DNA of 64,000 nucleotides from contig JACKLW010000007.1 of NCBI GenBank assembly GCA_024235715.1, forward strand, positions 310,001 to 374,000, given 5' to 3'. Position numbers and translations under genes: made by a program. How positions within the stretch are numbered: the stretch's first letter is position 1; the number at the start of each line of letters is the position of its first letter. The notes below the pieces were generated by a model. The model made no database searches, was not told the origin of the DNA, and saw nothing but the letters and a program-made list of their open reading frames with translations. The DNA is from Accumulibacter sp. Its GTDB lineage: Bacteria; Pseudomonadota; Gammaproteobacteria; Burkholderiales; Rhodocyclaceae. Positions 24,876 to 32,785 of the stretch are shown one piece after another.

Positions 24876-25464
24876 GTGCGGCCTCCTGGTGACTTGCCCC
24901 GGCGATCTCGTCAGTGACGAACTGATAAGCCTCGGTGGCAGCAGCGATGTTGTTGCGGGCGATCTTCTCCGAGAACTTGGTATTGATGGCCTTGATCACC
25001 GACTCCAGGCGGATGATTCCCGAGGCGGCGGCGAAGCCGGCCAGCAAGGGGACATTGGGCATCGGCCGGCCGACGTGCTTGCGGCTGAGGTCGGTGGCCG
25101 GGACCGTGAGAAGCCGCTCTTCCGGCCAGTCGCGGACGAAATCGGCTAGGCCCAGATCGGTAAAGCTGCGGCTGGTGTTGATCAGGATGTAACCGCCCTT
25201 CTTCAGCCCGGAGAAGACGTCCACCTGGAAAAGCAGGGTCGGATCCTGAATGATCAGGGCATCGGGCTCCATGATTGGCTCGCGCAGCCGGATCTCCTGA
25301 TCGGCGATGCGGCAGAAGGCGACGACGGGAGCGCCGGTGCGCTCCGATCCAAAACTTGGGAAGGCCTGCGCGTGGCGTCCCTCTTCAAATGCAGCGATCG
25401 ATAACATTTCGGCAGCGGTAACCACGCCCTGGCCACCGCGACCATGTATTCGGACTTGGAACAT
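24868..25464 (-). CDS. porG: Pyruvate:ferredoxin oxidoreductase, gamma subunit
   Basis: The 198-residue protein opens with the gamma signature FQVRIHGRGGQGVVTAAEML, continues with AFPSFGSERTGAPVVAFCRI, and ends in an alpha/beta domain. It is first in the porG-porA-porB-oxidoreductase operon on the minus strand. A GGAGG site lies before the ATG at 25464. This subunit closes the CoA/TPP site in the complex. Confidence 0.92.
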   Translation of the reverse strand: MFQVRIHGRGGQGVVTAAEMLSIAAFEEGRHAQAFPSFGSERTGAPVVAFCRIADQEIRLREPIMEPDALIIQDPTLLFQVDVFSGLKKGGYILINTSRSFTDLGLADFVRDWPEERLLTVPATDLSRKHVGRPMPNVPLLAGFAAASGIIRLESVIKAINTKFSEKIARNNIAAATEAYQFVTDEIAGASHQEAAHA

Positions 25465-25754
25465 GTTTCCTCCATTGTTTTACATCGGTGTCTTTTTTGG
25501 GTCCGCGCAGCATAGCTCAGTTCGAGTTCATTGAAAACAACGACACGGCTGCCGATCACCGGCTTGCCGTGGTTTTTCGGCAACTCGCCGGAATCGGGGG
25601 CCTGCAGGCGAGTCGTGCTCGATTTCCCGCCTGCAGGACAGACCCGCCCACCTCTGGTATACGAGCCATGCTGAACAATTTTGTGCTGCTGCTTACTGCT
25701 GCTGCCGGTGTTGGTGGTACCGCCGCCAGCCTGGTTTGCTGCGCATGCCGCATT
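25465..25754. other. Intergenic region upstream of porG with a long inverted repeat
   Basis: About 290 bases between the porG start and the end of the mesaconyl-CoA hydratase gene, both on the minus strand. It holds a 10-bp inverted repeat CCTGCAGGCG/CGCCTGCAGG (25601-25610 with 25628-25637, 17-base gap). It may be an operator for the por operon or a weak terminator for the upstream operon. No FNR-type box was found here. Confidence 0.4.
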
Positions 25755-26834
25755 TCATGCCGGCAATGGGCCACTGCCCGGTCTCTTCGGCATCAGGACC
25801 GTATAGTCGAAGTCGAGAAGCACGCTTGGGTCGTAGCTGCCGTCGGCTGCCTTGTACGGGAAGTCGGCACAGTTGCGGTCCTTGGTGGCCACGGTACGCA
25901 GGCGGAGCGCGCCAAGGTCATGGCGACCGGGAAGGGACATCTGTTCGATGACCTCCGACCAGGCGTACACCGTATCGCCGGCGAATGCCGGCGATACATG
26001 CCTGCCTGCGTTGATCGCCGCGACGCTGAAGGCATTGGCCAGGCCGTTGAACGACAGCGAGCGCGCCAGGCCGATAATGTAGCCACCGTAGACGATCCTG
26101 CGCCCGAAACGTCCCTCCTTTTCCGCGTGCTGGTTGAAGTGCACCCGCGCCGTGTTCTGGTAGAGGCGGGTGGCCATCATGTGCTCGCTTTCCTCGATGG
26201 TCATCCCGTCGACGTGGTCGATGCGTTCACCGACCCGGTAGTCGTCCCATAGATCCGTGCTGCCCGAAAGCGTGGTGTCGTAGTCTTCCAGCCTGATCCC
26301 GGCCGGAATGACCAGGTCGCTCGCCGCCACGGCATCGTGAAGTTCGGGAATCACGGTGTCTGGCGCCGGTGACGCCGGATCGCGCTTGCGAACCATTACC
26401 CAGCGGCAGTAGTCGAGCGCTATCTGCCCACGCTGATTGACGCCACAGGAGCGCACATAGACGATGCCGGTCTTGCCGTCGCGATTTTCCTTGAGTCCGA
26501 TCACCGTCGAATCGGCGGTGAGCGTGTCTCCCGGATAGACACGGTGACCGAAGCGTCCGGTGGCGTAGCCGAGGTTGGCAATGGCATTGAGCGAGATATC
26601 CGGCACCGTCTTGCCGAAGACCACGTTGAAAGCCAGCAAATTGTCCACCGGCGAACGCGGGAAGGACAGGCTGTGCGCGAAGGTGTCTGCCGAGGTCAGG
26701 GCAAAGCGCGAGCCGGTCAGTGCCGTGTACAGGGCGACATCGCCTTCGGTAATCGTCCGCGGCGTCGCATGGGCGATCGTCTGGCCGACGCGAAAATCCT
26801 CGAAGAAATTGCCCCGCCTGGTCTTCTCGCTCAT
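25755..26834 (-). CDS. mch: Mesaconyl-C1-CoA hydratase (beta-methylmalyl-CoA dehydratase)
   Basis: A 359-residue double-hotdog MaoC-type enzyme. The first hotdog opens with FFEDFRVGQTIAHATPRTITEGDVALYTALTG, and the second repeats the pattern (LWDDYRVGERIDHVDGMTIEESEHMMATRLYQN). It hydrates mesaconyl-C1-CoA to beta-methylmalyl-CoA or the reverse. It is the last gene of a minus-strand operon behind mct and mcl, 33 bases after mcl. A paralogue is coded at 34705. The two-domain size (about 350) matches characterised Mch. Confidence 0.88.
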   Translation of the reverse strand: MSEKTRRGNFFEDFRVGQTIAHATPRTITEGDVALYTALTGSRFALTSADTFAHSLSFPRSPVDNLLAFNVVFGKTVPDISLNAIANLGYATGRFGHRVYPGDTLTADSTVIGLKENRDGKTGIVYVRSCGVNQRGQIALDYCRWVMVRKRDPASPAPDTVIPELHDAVAASDLVIPAGIRLEDYDTTLSGSTDLWDDYRVGERIDHVDGMTIEESEHMMATRLYQNTARVHFNQHAEKEGRFGRRIVYGGYIIGLARSLSFNGLANAFSVAAINAGRHVSPAFAGDTVYAWSEVIEQMSLPGRHDLGALRLRTVATKDRNCADFPYKAADGSYDPSVLLDFDYTVLMPKRPGSGPLPA

Positions 26835-26867
26835 CGTCTTCTCTCCCCCTCGTCCCGCATGGTCGCT

Positions 26868-27911
26868 TTACAGTCCATAGGCAGCCGCCAGGTCCGGATC
26901 GCGTCTGGCAACAAGGCTTGCCAGATCGACGATCACCCGCGCCTGTTTCCAGGTGGCGTCGTCCTGCATCTTGCCGTCGATCGTCGCCACGCCACTGCCG
27001 TCGGGCATGGCTTCCAGAATGCGCTTGGCGAACAGGACTTCCTTGACATCGGGACTGAAGACGCGTTTGGCTATGGCGATCTGGTTGGGCGCCAGCGACC
27101 AGGCGCCGGAGCAACCCATCAGGAAGGCATTGCGAAACTGCGCCTCGCAGGCCGCCTCGTCCTTGAGGTCACCGAACGGCCCGTAGAACGAGTGCAGACC
27201 GTGTGCCACGGCTGCATCGACCATGCGGGCGACGGTGTAGTGCCACAGATCCTGCTGAAAGAAGGCACGCTGGTCCTTGCCCACCTCGGGGTCTGCAAGA
27301 ACGCCGTAGCCGGGGTGACCGCCTCCGACGCGAGTGGTCTTCATGCCGCGCGACGCCGCCAGGTCTGCAGGGCCGAGGCTCAGACCGTGCATCCGTGGAC
27401 TGGCGCCGCAGATCGCCTCGACATTGGTCACCCCTTGCGCGGTTTCAAGCAGCGCGTGCAGCAGGATCGGCTTGCGGATTGCGTATTTCGCTTCGAGCAG
27501 GGCGACGTACTGATCGACGAAGTGGATATCCCAGGGCCCCTCGACCTTGGGGATCATGATCACGTCGAGCTTGTTGCCGACATGCTTGATGATCTCGCTG
27601 AGGTCGTCGAGTACCCACGGGCTGTTCAGCGCATTGATGCGCACCCACATGCCGGTATCGGCGAAATCGTTGTTTGCCAGCACTTCGATGAAGCCGGCAC
27701 GCGCCGCCTCCTTGGCGTCGATCGGAATGGCGTCCTCGAGGTTGCCGCACATTACATCGCACTTGCTGGCAGTCTCGGGCGCCTTGGCGCGGATCTTTTC
27801 GATGTGTGGCGGAAAGAAGTGGATCATGCGCTCCGGTCGCACGGGCAGTTCACGCAGGGGTTGTGGGGCACCAATGGCGAGCGGCTTGTAGAAATGGACT
27901 GGTAGCTTCAT
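26868..27911 (-). CDS. mcl: L-malyl-CoA/beta-methylmalyl-CoA lyase
   Basis: A 347-residue TIM-barrel enzyme of the citrate lyase beta family. The family start VHFYKP ... [37 protein letters not shown] with its LEDA metal/CoA motif, [19 protein letters not shown] and [10 protein letters not shown] are present. It cleaves beta-methylmalyl-CoA to glyoxylate plus propionyl-CoA and L-malyl-CoA to glyoxylate plus acetyl-CoA, or condenses them. It is the middle gene of mct-mcl-mch. AGGAAG precedes the ATG. Shared by the ethylmalonyl-CoA pathway and the 3-hydroxypropionate bicycle. Confidence 0.92.
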   Translation of the reverse strand: MKLPVHFYKPLAIGAPQPLRELPVRPERMIHFFPPHIEKIRAKAPETASKCDVMCGNLEDAIPIDAKEAARAGFIEVLANNDFADTGMWVRINALNSPWVLDDLSEIIKHVGNKLDVIMIPKVEGPWDIHFVDQYVALLEAKYAIRKPILLHALLETAQGVTNVEAICGASPRMHGLSLGPADLAASRGMKTTRVGGGHPGYGVLADPEVGKDQRAFFQQDLWHYTVARMVDAAVAHGLHSFYGPFGDLKDEAACEAQFRNAFLMGCSGAWSLAPNQIAIAKRVFSPDVKEVLFAKRILEAMPDGSGVATIDGKMQDDATWKQARVIVDLASLVARRDPDLAAAYGL

Positions 27912-27991
27912 GGCATTCTTCCTGGGGAAAGAGACGGTCTGGCAGGCAAGGGCGGCGAAGGACTCATCGGTACGGTAATGCGGTCATGCGG

Positions 27992-29212
27992 TCATCCTGG
28001 CCCGGCGACCACGCCGGCGTCGTGCAGCCGGCCGACTTCCGCTTCACTCATGCCGAGGACCTCGAGCAGTATCTGGTCGGTGTGTTGGCCAAGCAGCGGC
28101 GCCGGCATCGCCGGCAGGCGGGGCGACCCGGAAAAGTCGAGTGGCGTGGTGGGCATCAGGTAGGCTCCGACGCCGGCTTGCTCGGTCATGTGGAACAGGG
28201 GATTGTCGACCGAGCAATCGGGATCGTTGGCAATCGCCTCGCGAACGCTGCGATAGGGGCTCCAGCTGACGCGGTGCGCATCGAGGACGGCTGCCGCCTC
28301 GGCCAGCGTGCGTGCCTGGCACCACGGTTCGATCAGCGCGGCGATCTGCTGGCGCGCACGGAAGCGATTGCCCTCGTCGTCCAGGTCGAGTCCGAGACGG
28401 ACGCCCAGCGCCTCGATCGACTCTTTCAGTCCGGTCGCCTTGATCAGGTCGCGCCACTGCCTGCGGGTCAGTCCGACGATCATCAGCCGCTTGCCGTCGA
28501 GTGTTTCGAAGTCGCGGCCGAAAGCGCCGTACAGGTAGTTTCCCTGTCTGGGCCGGTCGGCATCGTTGACCATCACCTCGGCGATCATTCCGACGTTGCC
28601 GATCATCGCCAGCGCCACGTCCTTGAGTGCCAGGCGTACCAACTGCCCTTCTCCGGTCAGGCGGCGGTGCCTTTCGGCGGCGAGCATGCCGATGGCGATC
28701 ATGTGGCCGCTGATGAAGTCCCACGCCGGAAAGACGTGGTTGACCACCTCGGGGGAAGCGTTCGGCCCGGTCATGAAGGGCAGGCCAACCTGCGGGTTTA
28801 CGGTGTAATCGACGTCCGAGCTGCCGTCGCGGCGACCGGTGAGATTGACCATGATCAGGTCCTGCCGATTGGCTTGCAGTGCCTCGTAGCTCAGCCAGCC
28901 GGTGGCCGGGAAGTTGGTGCTGAAGAGACCGGCGTTCTCGCCCGGCGCACAGATCAGCTCGGTCAGCAACGCCTGTCCACGGGGATTGCGCAGGTTGACT
29001 GCGATCGAACGCTTCCCCTTGTTCATGCCGGCCCAGAAAAGGCTGTGCTGGCCGCCGCGGGCCAATGGCCAGCGACCGTAGTCGAGGCCGCCGCCGATGG
29101 GGTCGAAACGGATGACGTCGGCGCCCAGTTGAGCGAGCGTCATGCCACCCAGTGGTGCGGCGACGAACGCCGAGCCTTCGACCACCCGCAGGCCCTTGAG
29201 GATACCGTCCAT
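27992..29212 (-). CDS. mct: Mesaconyl-CoA C1-C4 CoA transferase (family III CoA transferase)
   Basis: This 406-residue protein belongs to the family III (CaiB/Frc) CoA transferases: GLRVVEGSAFVAAPLGGMTLAQLGADVIR, KGKRSIAVNL, and PAWDFISGH, where D165 is the likely catalytic Asp. In the 3-hydroxypropionate bicycle, Mct moves CoA within mesaconyl-CoA from C1 to C4. The identification rests on its company: mcl, mch downstream and a mesaconyl-C4-CoA hydratase gene divergent. Without that context only a generic CoA transferase could be named. It leads the minus-strand operon, 80 bases before mcl. Confidence 0.82.
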   Translation of the reverse strand: MDGILKGLRVVEGSAFVAAPLGGMTLAQLGADVIRFDPIGGGLDYGRWPLARGGQHSLFWAGMNKGKRSIAVNLRNPRGQALLTELICAPGENAGLFSTNFPATGWLSYEALQANRQDLIMVNLTGRRDGSSDVDYTVNPQVGLPFMTGPNASPEVVNHVFPAWDFISGHMIAIGMLAAERHRRLTGEGQLVRLALKDVALAMIGNVGMIAEVMVNDADRPRQGNYLYGAFGRDFETLDGKRLMIVGLTRRQWRDLIKATGLKESIEALGVRLGLDLDDEGNRFRARQQIAALIEPWCQARTLAEAAAVLDAHRVSWSPYRSVREAIANDPDCSVDNPLFHMTEQAGVGAYLMPTTPLDFSGSPRLPAMPAPLLGQHTDQILLEVLGMSEAEVGRLHDAGVVAGPG

Positions 29213-29704
29213 ATCGTCTTACCCGTCCTGCCGCCGCGTTCTGCGGCCGCAAATGGATTCGTCAGTCAAGCCAACCGCCTTCTTGCTCATTCGCCGGCGC
29301 CAGTAAGCAGCGATATCCCGCCGCACGCGCGCCTGGCAGGCCACTGCCATGCTCGCACCGCCATTCTGACGGCGCGCTTCTTGCCCAGTGCTGCAATCCC
29401 GACGGCGGCGATCGCGAGCAGATCGCTGACTTCGTGGCCAGCATGTTGCCCGAACTTCGCAGCCAGGCATCCGTGTCCCCAAGCGCGGTCGAGGGTGCGC
29501 CCTCGCCGATGCGACGCAACAGGTCTGGCTGCCATCGTCCCCCACGGCGGAGCTGTTGCCTCCACAGAGGTGCTGCCGCCCGTCGAACACATCGGCGATG
29601 CCGTTCCGGGTGGCGGTGCAGTGCGCACAGTATATGGGAAAAGGGGGGCGCCGGCGCACGCTTGCGACGCGGGCAGCGACGGCGCGCAACGTATGTGCGC
29701 CGGC
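29213..29704. other. Divergent control region between mct and meh
   Basis: About 490 bases of GC-rich sequence before the meh promoter. No protein-like frame with a ribosome site was found; open frames on both strands are Arg/Ala-rich shadows. It must hold the mct-mcl-mch promoter, but no clear -35/-10 pair for the minus strand was recognised. Confidence 0.4.
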
Positions 29705-29733
29705 TTGAGTTTGCCCGCCTGCTGTGCTGTACT
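29705..29733 (+). promoter_or_regulatory. Candidate sigma-70 promoter of meh
   Basis: TTGAGT (29705-29710), a 17-base spacer, then TGTACT (29728-29733), giving a start near 29740, 34 bases before the meh ATG. Confidence 0.45.
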
Positions 29734-29773
29734 TGCCGAAGGCCTCCGGAACCCACGCAAAAGGATACGCTTG

Positions 29774-30631
29774 ATGACAGACGTGACAGCAGACTATGGC
29801 GCCTGGATTGGCCGCCGCGAAGTCACCGACGACGAACTGGCCCTGGCTCCGGCACTGGCGGCGGCCGCGACCCTGGACGACACGGCGACGCACTTCGAAC
29901 GAGGCAGCGCACTTCCGCCGCTGTGGCACTGGTTCTACTTCCTGCCGAGGGCGGCGCAGGCGCAGCTCGACGTCGACGGGCACCCGCGCCGGGGTGGTTT
30001 CATGCCACCGGTTCCCTATCCCAGACGGATGTTTGCCGGTGGCCGAACGCGCTACCACCGGCCGCTACTGATCGGTCAGCCGGCGCGGCGCGAAGCGCTG
30101 ATCCGGGATGTTCGGGAGAAATCGGGTCGCTCTGGCTCGCTGGCCTTTGTTTCCGTGAGCTACAACTTCTATCAGGATGGCGAGCTCTGTATCGAGGAGG
30201 AGCAGGACATTGTCTATCGTGAGCCAGGGCCGGCGGTTGCTCGTCCGCAAGTGATCGCCTGGACGCCCCTCGGGGAAGGCACCTGGTCACGTATCGTGAC
30301 GCCGGACCCGAAACTGCTCTTCCGCTTCTCGGCGCTTACCTTCAACGCCCATCGCATTCATTACGACCGGCCCTACGCCACCGAGGAGGAGGGCTATCCC
30401 GGGCTGGTCGTGCATGGCCCCTTGACCGCAGTCCTGCTGATGGAACTGCTGCGCACGCATGCGGGCCGGCCGGTCAGGAGCTTCAGCTTCCGCGGCTTGG
30501 CTCCACTGTTCGATCTCGCGCCGTTTCGCGTGCTTTGCACCGGCGGCAAAGACGGCCAGATGTCGCTCGTCGCGCAGGCACCCGACGGAGTCGCCGCGAT
30601 GAGCGCCAGCGCCGAGTTGGTGCCGGCCTAG
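29774..30631 (+). CDS. meh: Mesaconyl-C4-CoA hydratase (citramalyl-CoA forming)
   Basis: A 285-residue hotdog-fold protein of the FAS1-type dehydratase/MaoC kind: an N-terminal hotdog-like half (WIGRREVTDDELALAPALAAAATLDD ... PPLWHWFYFLP ... RRGGFMPPVPYPRRMFAGG) and a C-terminal MaoC half (FSALTFNAHRIHYDRPYATEEEGYPGLVVHGPLTAVLLMELL) with the catalytic Asp/His motif. Meh hydrates mesaconyl-C4-CoA to citramalyl-CoA in the second part of the 3-hydroxypropionate bicycle. ATG 29774 follows an AAAAGGA site. The open frame extends far upstream antisense to mct, which is not real. Confidence 0.85.
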   Translation: MTDVTADYGAWIGRREVTDDELALAPALAAAATLDDTATHFERGSALPPLWHWFYFLPRAAQAQLDVDGHPRRGGFMPPVPYPRRMFAGGRTRYHRPLLIGQPARREALIRDVREKSGRSGSLAFVSVSYNFYQDGELCIEEEQDIVYREPGPAVARPQVIAWTPLGEGTWSRIVTPDPKLLFRFSALTFNAHRIHYDRPYATEEEGYPGLVVHGPLTAVLLMELLRTHAGRPVRSFSFRGLAPLFDLAPFRVLCTGGKDGQMSLVAQAPDGVAAMSASAELVPA

Positions 30632-31143
30632 TCGCCTTGCCCGGAACGGCGCTCATGGCGCCGGCAAGGCAATCCTGAAGGACAGAGACGGTGGAGCGGC
30701 CAAAGGCCTCCGCTTCACCGGCGTCGAACCGTTGGCAGCTGTCAATGGGCGCGCTGCTTGTGGCAACTCCCGTGCAACGGCAGCGCCGCCAGCAGTTCTG
30801 TGTCCGTCCGGGGTCTTCCATGGCTGAGCAGGTCCGAGCCCTTGCCAAATTCCCGTTTTCCTGTGCATGCCCGAAGGGCGCCTCGCCTTCGCACTCCCAT
30901 GGGCGCTTGGCTCAGGCGCCCACAGTCGAGGCTGGCGGGCGTATTGGCGACGGCTTTTCCCTGTCTCGATCGCACTTGCCCGTTCTCCGCCATCGAGAAA
31001 CGGCGTGCCCTGGCGTTCTCGGTACGGCCAGGAAGGGTATCGGGCACGGCTAACCCTGGTGGCGCGCCCACGAACGAAGGCGGCCGTACGCGATAGCGAA
31101 CGATCGGGGTCGGCGAAACCGTCTTCCACGTTTTACTCTTATC
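30632..31143. other. Long intergenic region upstream of the ethylmalonyl-CoA operon
   Basis: About 510 bases without a supportable gene. Several frames are open on both strands but lack ribosome sites and look like GC-driven noise. A bulged inverted repeat around 30634-30670 (GCCTTGCC...GGCAAGGC) follows the meh stop and may end its transcript, though no T run is present. Further right, AT content rises abruptly from about 31120, marking the control region of the next operon. Confidence 0.4.
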
Positions 31144-31171
31144 TCTTATATAAGATCGAAGAGATCTCTTC
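31144..31171. promoter_or_regulatory. Tandem palindromes, putative operator of the ethylmalonyl-CoA operon
   Basis: Two perfect palindromes lie side by side: TCTTATATAAGA (31144-31155) and GAAGAGATCTCTTC (31158-31171). They end 17 bases upstream of the -35 box at 31189, the place expected for an activator or repressor site. The regulator is not coded nearby. Confidence 0.5.
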
Positions 31172-31188
31172 CTGTGGCCGTAATCGTA

Positions 31189-31217
31189 TTGCCTTGTGCC
31201 ACGATCGCCGATAGAAT
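31189..31217 (+). promoter_or_regulatory. Sigma-70 promoter of the ethylmalonyl-CoA operon
   Basis: TTGCCT (31189-31194), 17-base spacer, TAGAAT (31212-31217). The start would be near 31224, leaving a leader of about 78 bases before the first gene at 31302. Confidence 0.6.
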
Positions 31218-31301
31218 CCTCATTAACTGCGAGGAATAGTACGGTAAGACAAATGCATGATATTTATGGATTTGCAGTGTGCTCAATTTTGGAGGGACGA
31301 A

Positions 31302-32741
31302 ATGAAACTTACGCTCAGCCATGATGAAATAGGTGCCTATTCTGGCGAGTTGCACGCTTGCAACGAGGCTTTCAAATCGCACTACCCGGCGGATTCCTTC
31401 GACCGGCAGCCGGTGCATACGGTCTACGGGGGCGCCAATCTGTTCAAGGCCGGCTTTGCCGGCAAGTTGGGTGAGGTTGCGCTCAAGACCCTCGATACCT
31501 ATGCCCCCAGTTACAGCGTCTTCGCCCGCGCACTTGGCTTGCCGCGCGCCGACACCTTGCCGACGAATCCGATGGAGCTGGCCAGCCTCACCCGTGCGCT
31601 GGAAACGAATCCCGACCTCGTCCGAGAGACCAAGCAGGCCGCCTGGCTGGCTTATACGGTCTACAACCGGGTCGTGAAGAAGTTGCAGAGCGAGCCGATT
31701 GAAGACAACCGCATCGACTTCGAAGATGGCTACGGCAATCGCCCGGACGATGAAGAAGATGGTCATGCCGTCTCGGCTGCCGACGAAGTCGCCAAAGGGA
31801 TGGGCGATGGCGTGCTCTCGCCGTTTATCGGCATCCGGGTGAAGACCTTCTCGGAAGAGTGCAAGCTGCGCTCGATTCGCACCCTGGACATCTTCCTGAC
31901 GCGGCTGGCCGAGAAGACCGGCGGCAAACTGCCGCAGAACTTCATCGTCACGCTTCCGAAGGTCACTACGCCGGGTCAGGTGTCGACCTTCGTAAAGATT
32001 CTCGAGAATCTCGAGTCTCGACTTGGTTTTCCCAAGGACTCGCTGAGAATGGAGATCATGATCGAAACGACGCAGTCGATCATCAATCACAAGGGGGAAA
32101 ACACGGTTCCGCTGCTCGTCGCTGCCGCCGGTGGCCGCTGCCGCTCGGCGATCTTCGGGACCTACGACTACACGGCCTCGTGCAACATTACTGCCGCACA
32201 CCAGACGCACACCCATCCGGCCTGCGATTTCGCGCGCCACGTGATGCAGGTCAGTCTGGCCGGAACCGGAATAACGATCAGCGACGGTGCGACCACCAGC
32301 ATGCCGATCGGGCCGCACAAGGCGGCCAGGGACGCTGTTCTGTCGGCGCAGCAGATGGACGAGAATCGCGCCGTCGTGCACGGTGCCTGGAAGCTGCACT
32401 ACGACAATATCATGCACTCCCTGCGGCACGGCTACTATCAGGGCTGGGATTTGAATCCGGGCCAGTTGCCGGTGCGCTATGCGGCGATGGACACCTTCTT
32501 CCTCAGCAGTCTGCAGGATGCCTCGGCGCGGCTGAACGCTTTTCTCAACAAGGCCGCTCAGGCGACGCTGGTCGGCAATACCTTCGACGACGCAGCGACA
32601 GGTCAGGGCTTGCTGAACTTCTTCTTGCGGGGAATGGCGTGCGGCGCGATCACCGAGCAGGAAGTTCTCGCGACGGGAATCACTCTGGACGAGTTGCGCT
32701 CGCGTTCGTTTGTCCAGATTGTCAGCAATCGGACCAGCTAG
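31302..32741 (+). CDS. DUF6986-like HpcH/HpaI (citrate lyase beta) superfamily protein, function unknown
   Basis: A 479-residue protein with the TIM-barrel signatures of the CoA-ester lyase/HpaI aldolase superfamily: RIDFEDGYGNRPDDEED (residues 138-152), IVTLPKVT (215-222), EIMIETTQS with E255, and GTYDYTAS with D289, probable metal ligands. Motifs QPVHTVYGG near residue 36 and YYQGWDLNPGQLPVRYAA match my memory of DUF6986, a family sometimes mislabelled phosphoenolpyruvate kinase. It is much longer than Mcl (347). GGAGGG lies 5 bases before the ATG. As the first gene of the ethylmalonyl-CoA operon it probably acts on a CoA ester or related oxoacid of that pathway, but this is inference. Confidence 0.72.
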   Translation: MKLTLSHDEIGAYSGELHACNEAFKSHYPADSFDRQPVHTVYGGANLFKAGFAGKLGEVALKTLDTYAPSYSVFARALGLPRADTLPTNPMELASLTRALETNPDLVRETKQAAWLAYTVYNRVVKKLQSEPIEDNRIDFEDGYGNRPDDEEDGHAVSAADEVAKGMGDGVLSPFIGIRVKTFSEECKLRSIRTLDIFLTRLAEKTGGKLPQNFIVTLPKVTTPGQVSTFVKILENLESRLGFPKDSLRMEIMIETTQSIINHKGENTVPLLVAAAGGRCRSAIFGTYDYTASCNITAAHQTHTHPACDFARHVMQVSLAGTGITISDGATTSMPIGPHKAARDAVLSAQQMDENRAVVHGAWKLHYDNIMHSLRHGYYQGWDLNPGQLPVRYAAMDTFFLSSLQDASARLNAFLNKAAQATLVGNTFDDAATGQGLLNFFLRGMACGAITEQEVLATGITLDELRSRSFVQIVSNRTS

Positions 32742-32785
32742 CAAGCGACGCAACAGCCGATCAGCTATCAAGAAAGGGATGAGCC

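Noticed and set aside
27806-29773. Long in-frame extension of meh (a 941-codon open frame)
   Set aside because: It lies antisense to mct and shows no domain; high GC keeps the frame open. The meh start at 29774 has a ribosome site.
30691-31053. Possible 120-residue protein in the meh-operon gap
   Set aside because: No ribosome site, no structure-like pattern, overlapping frames on both strands equally open.
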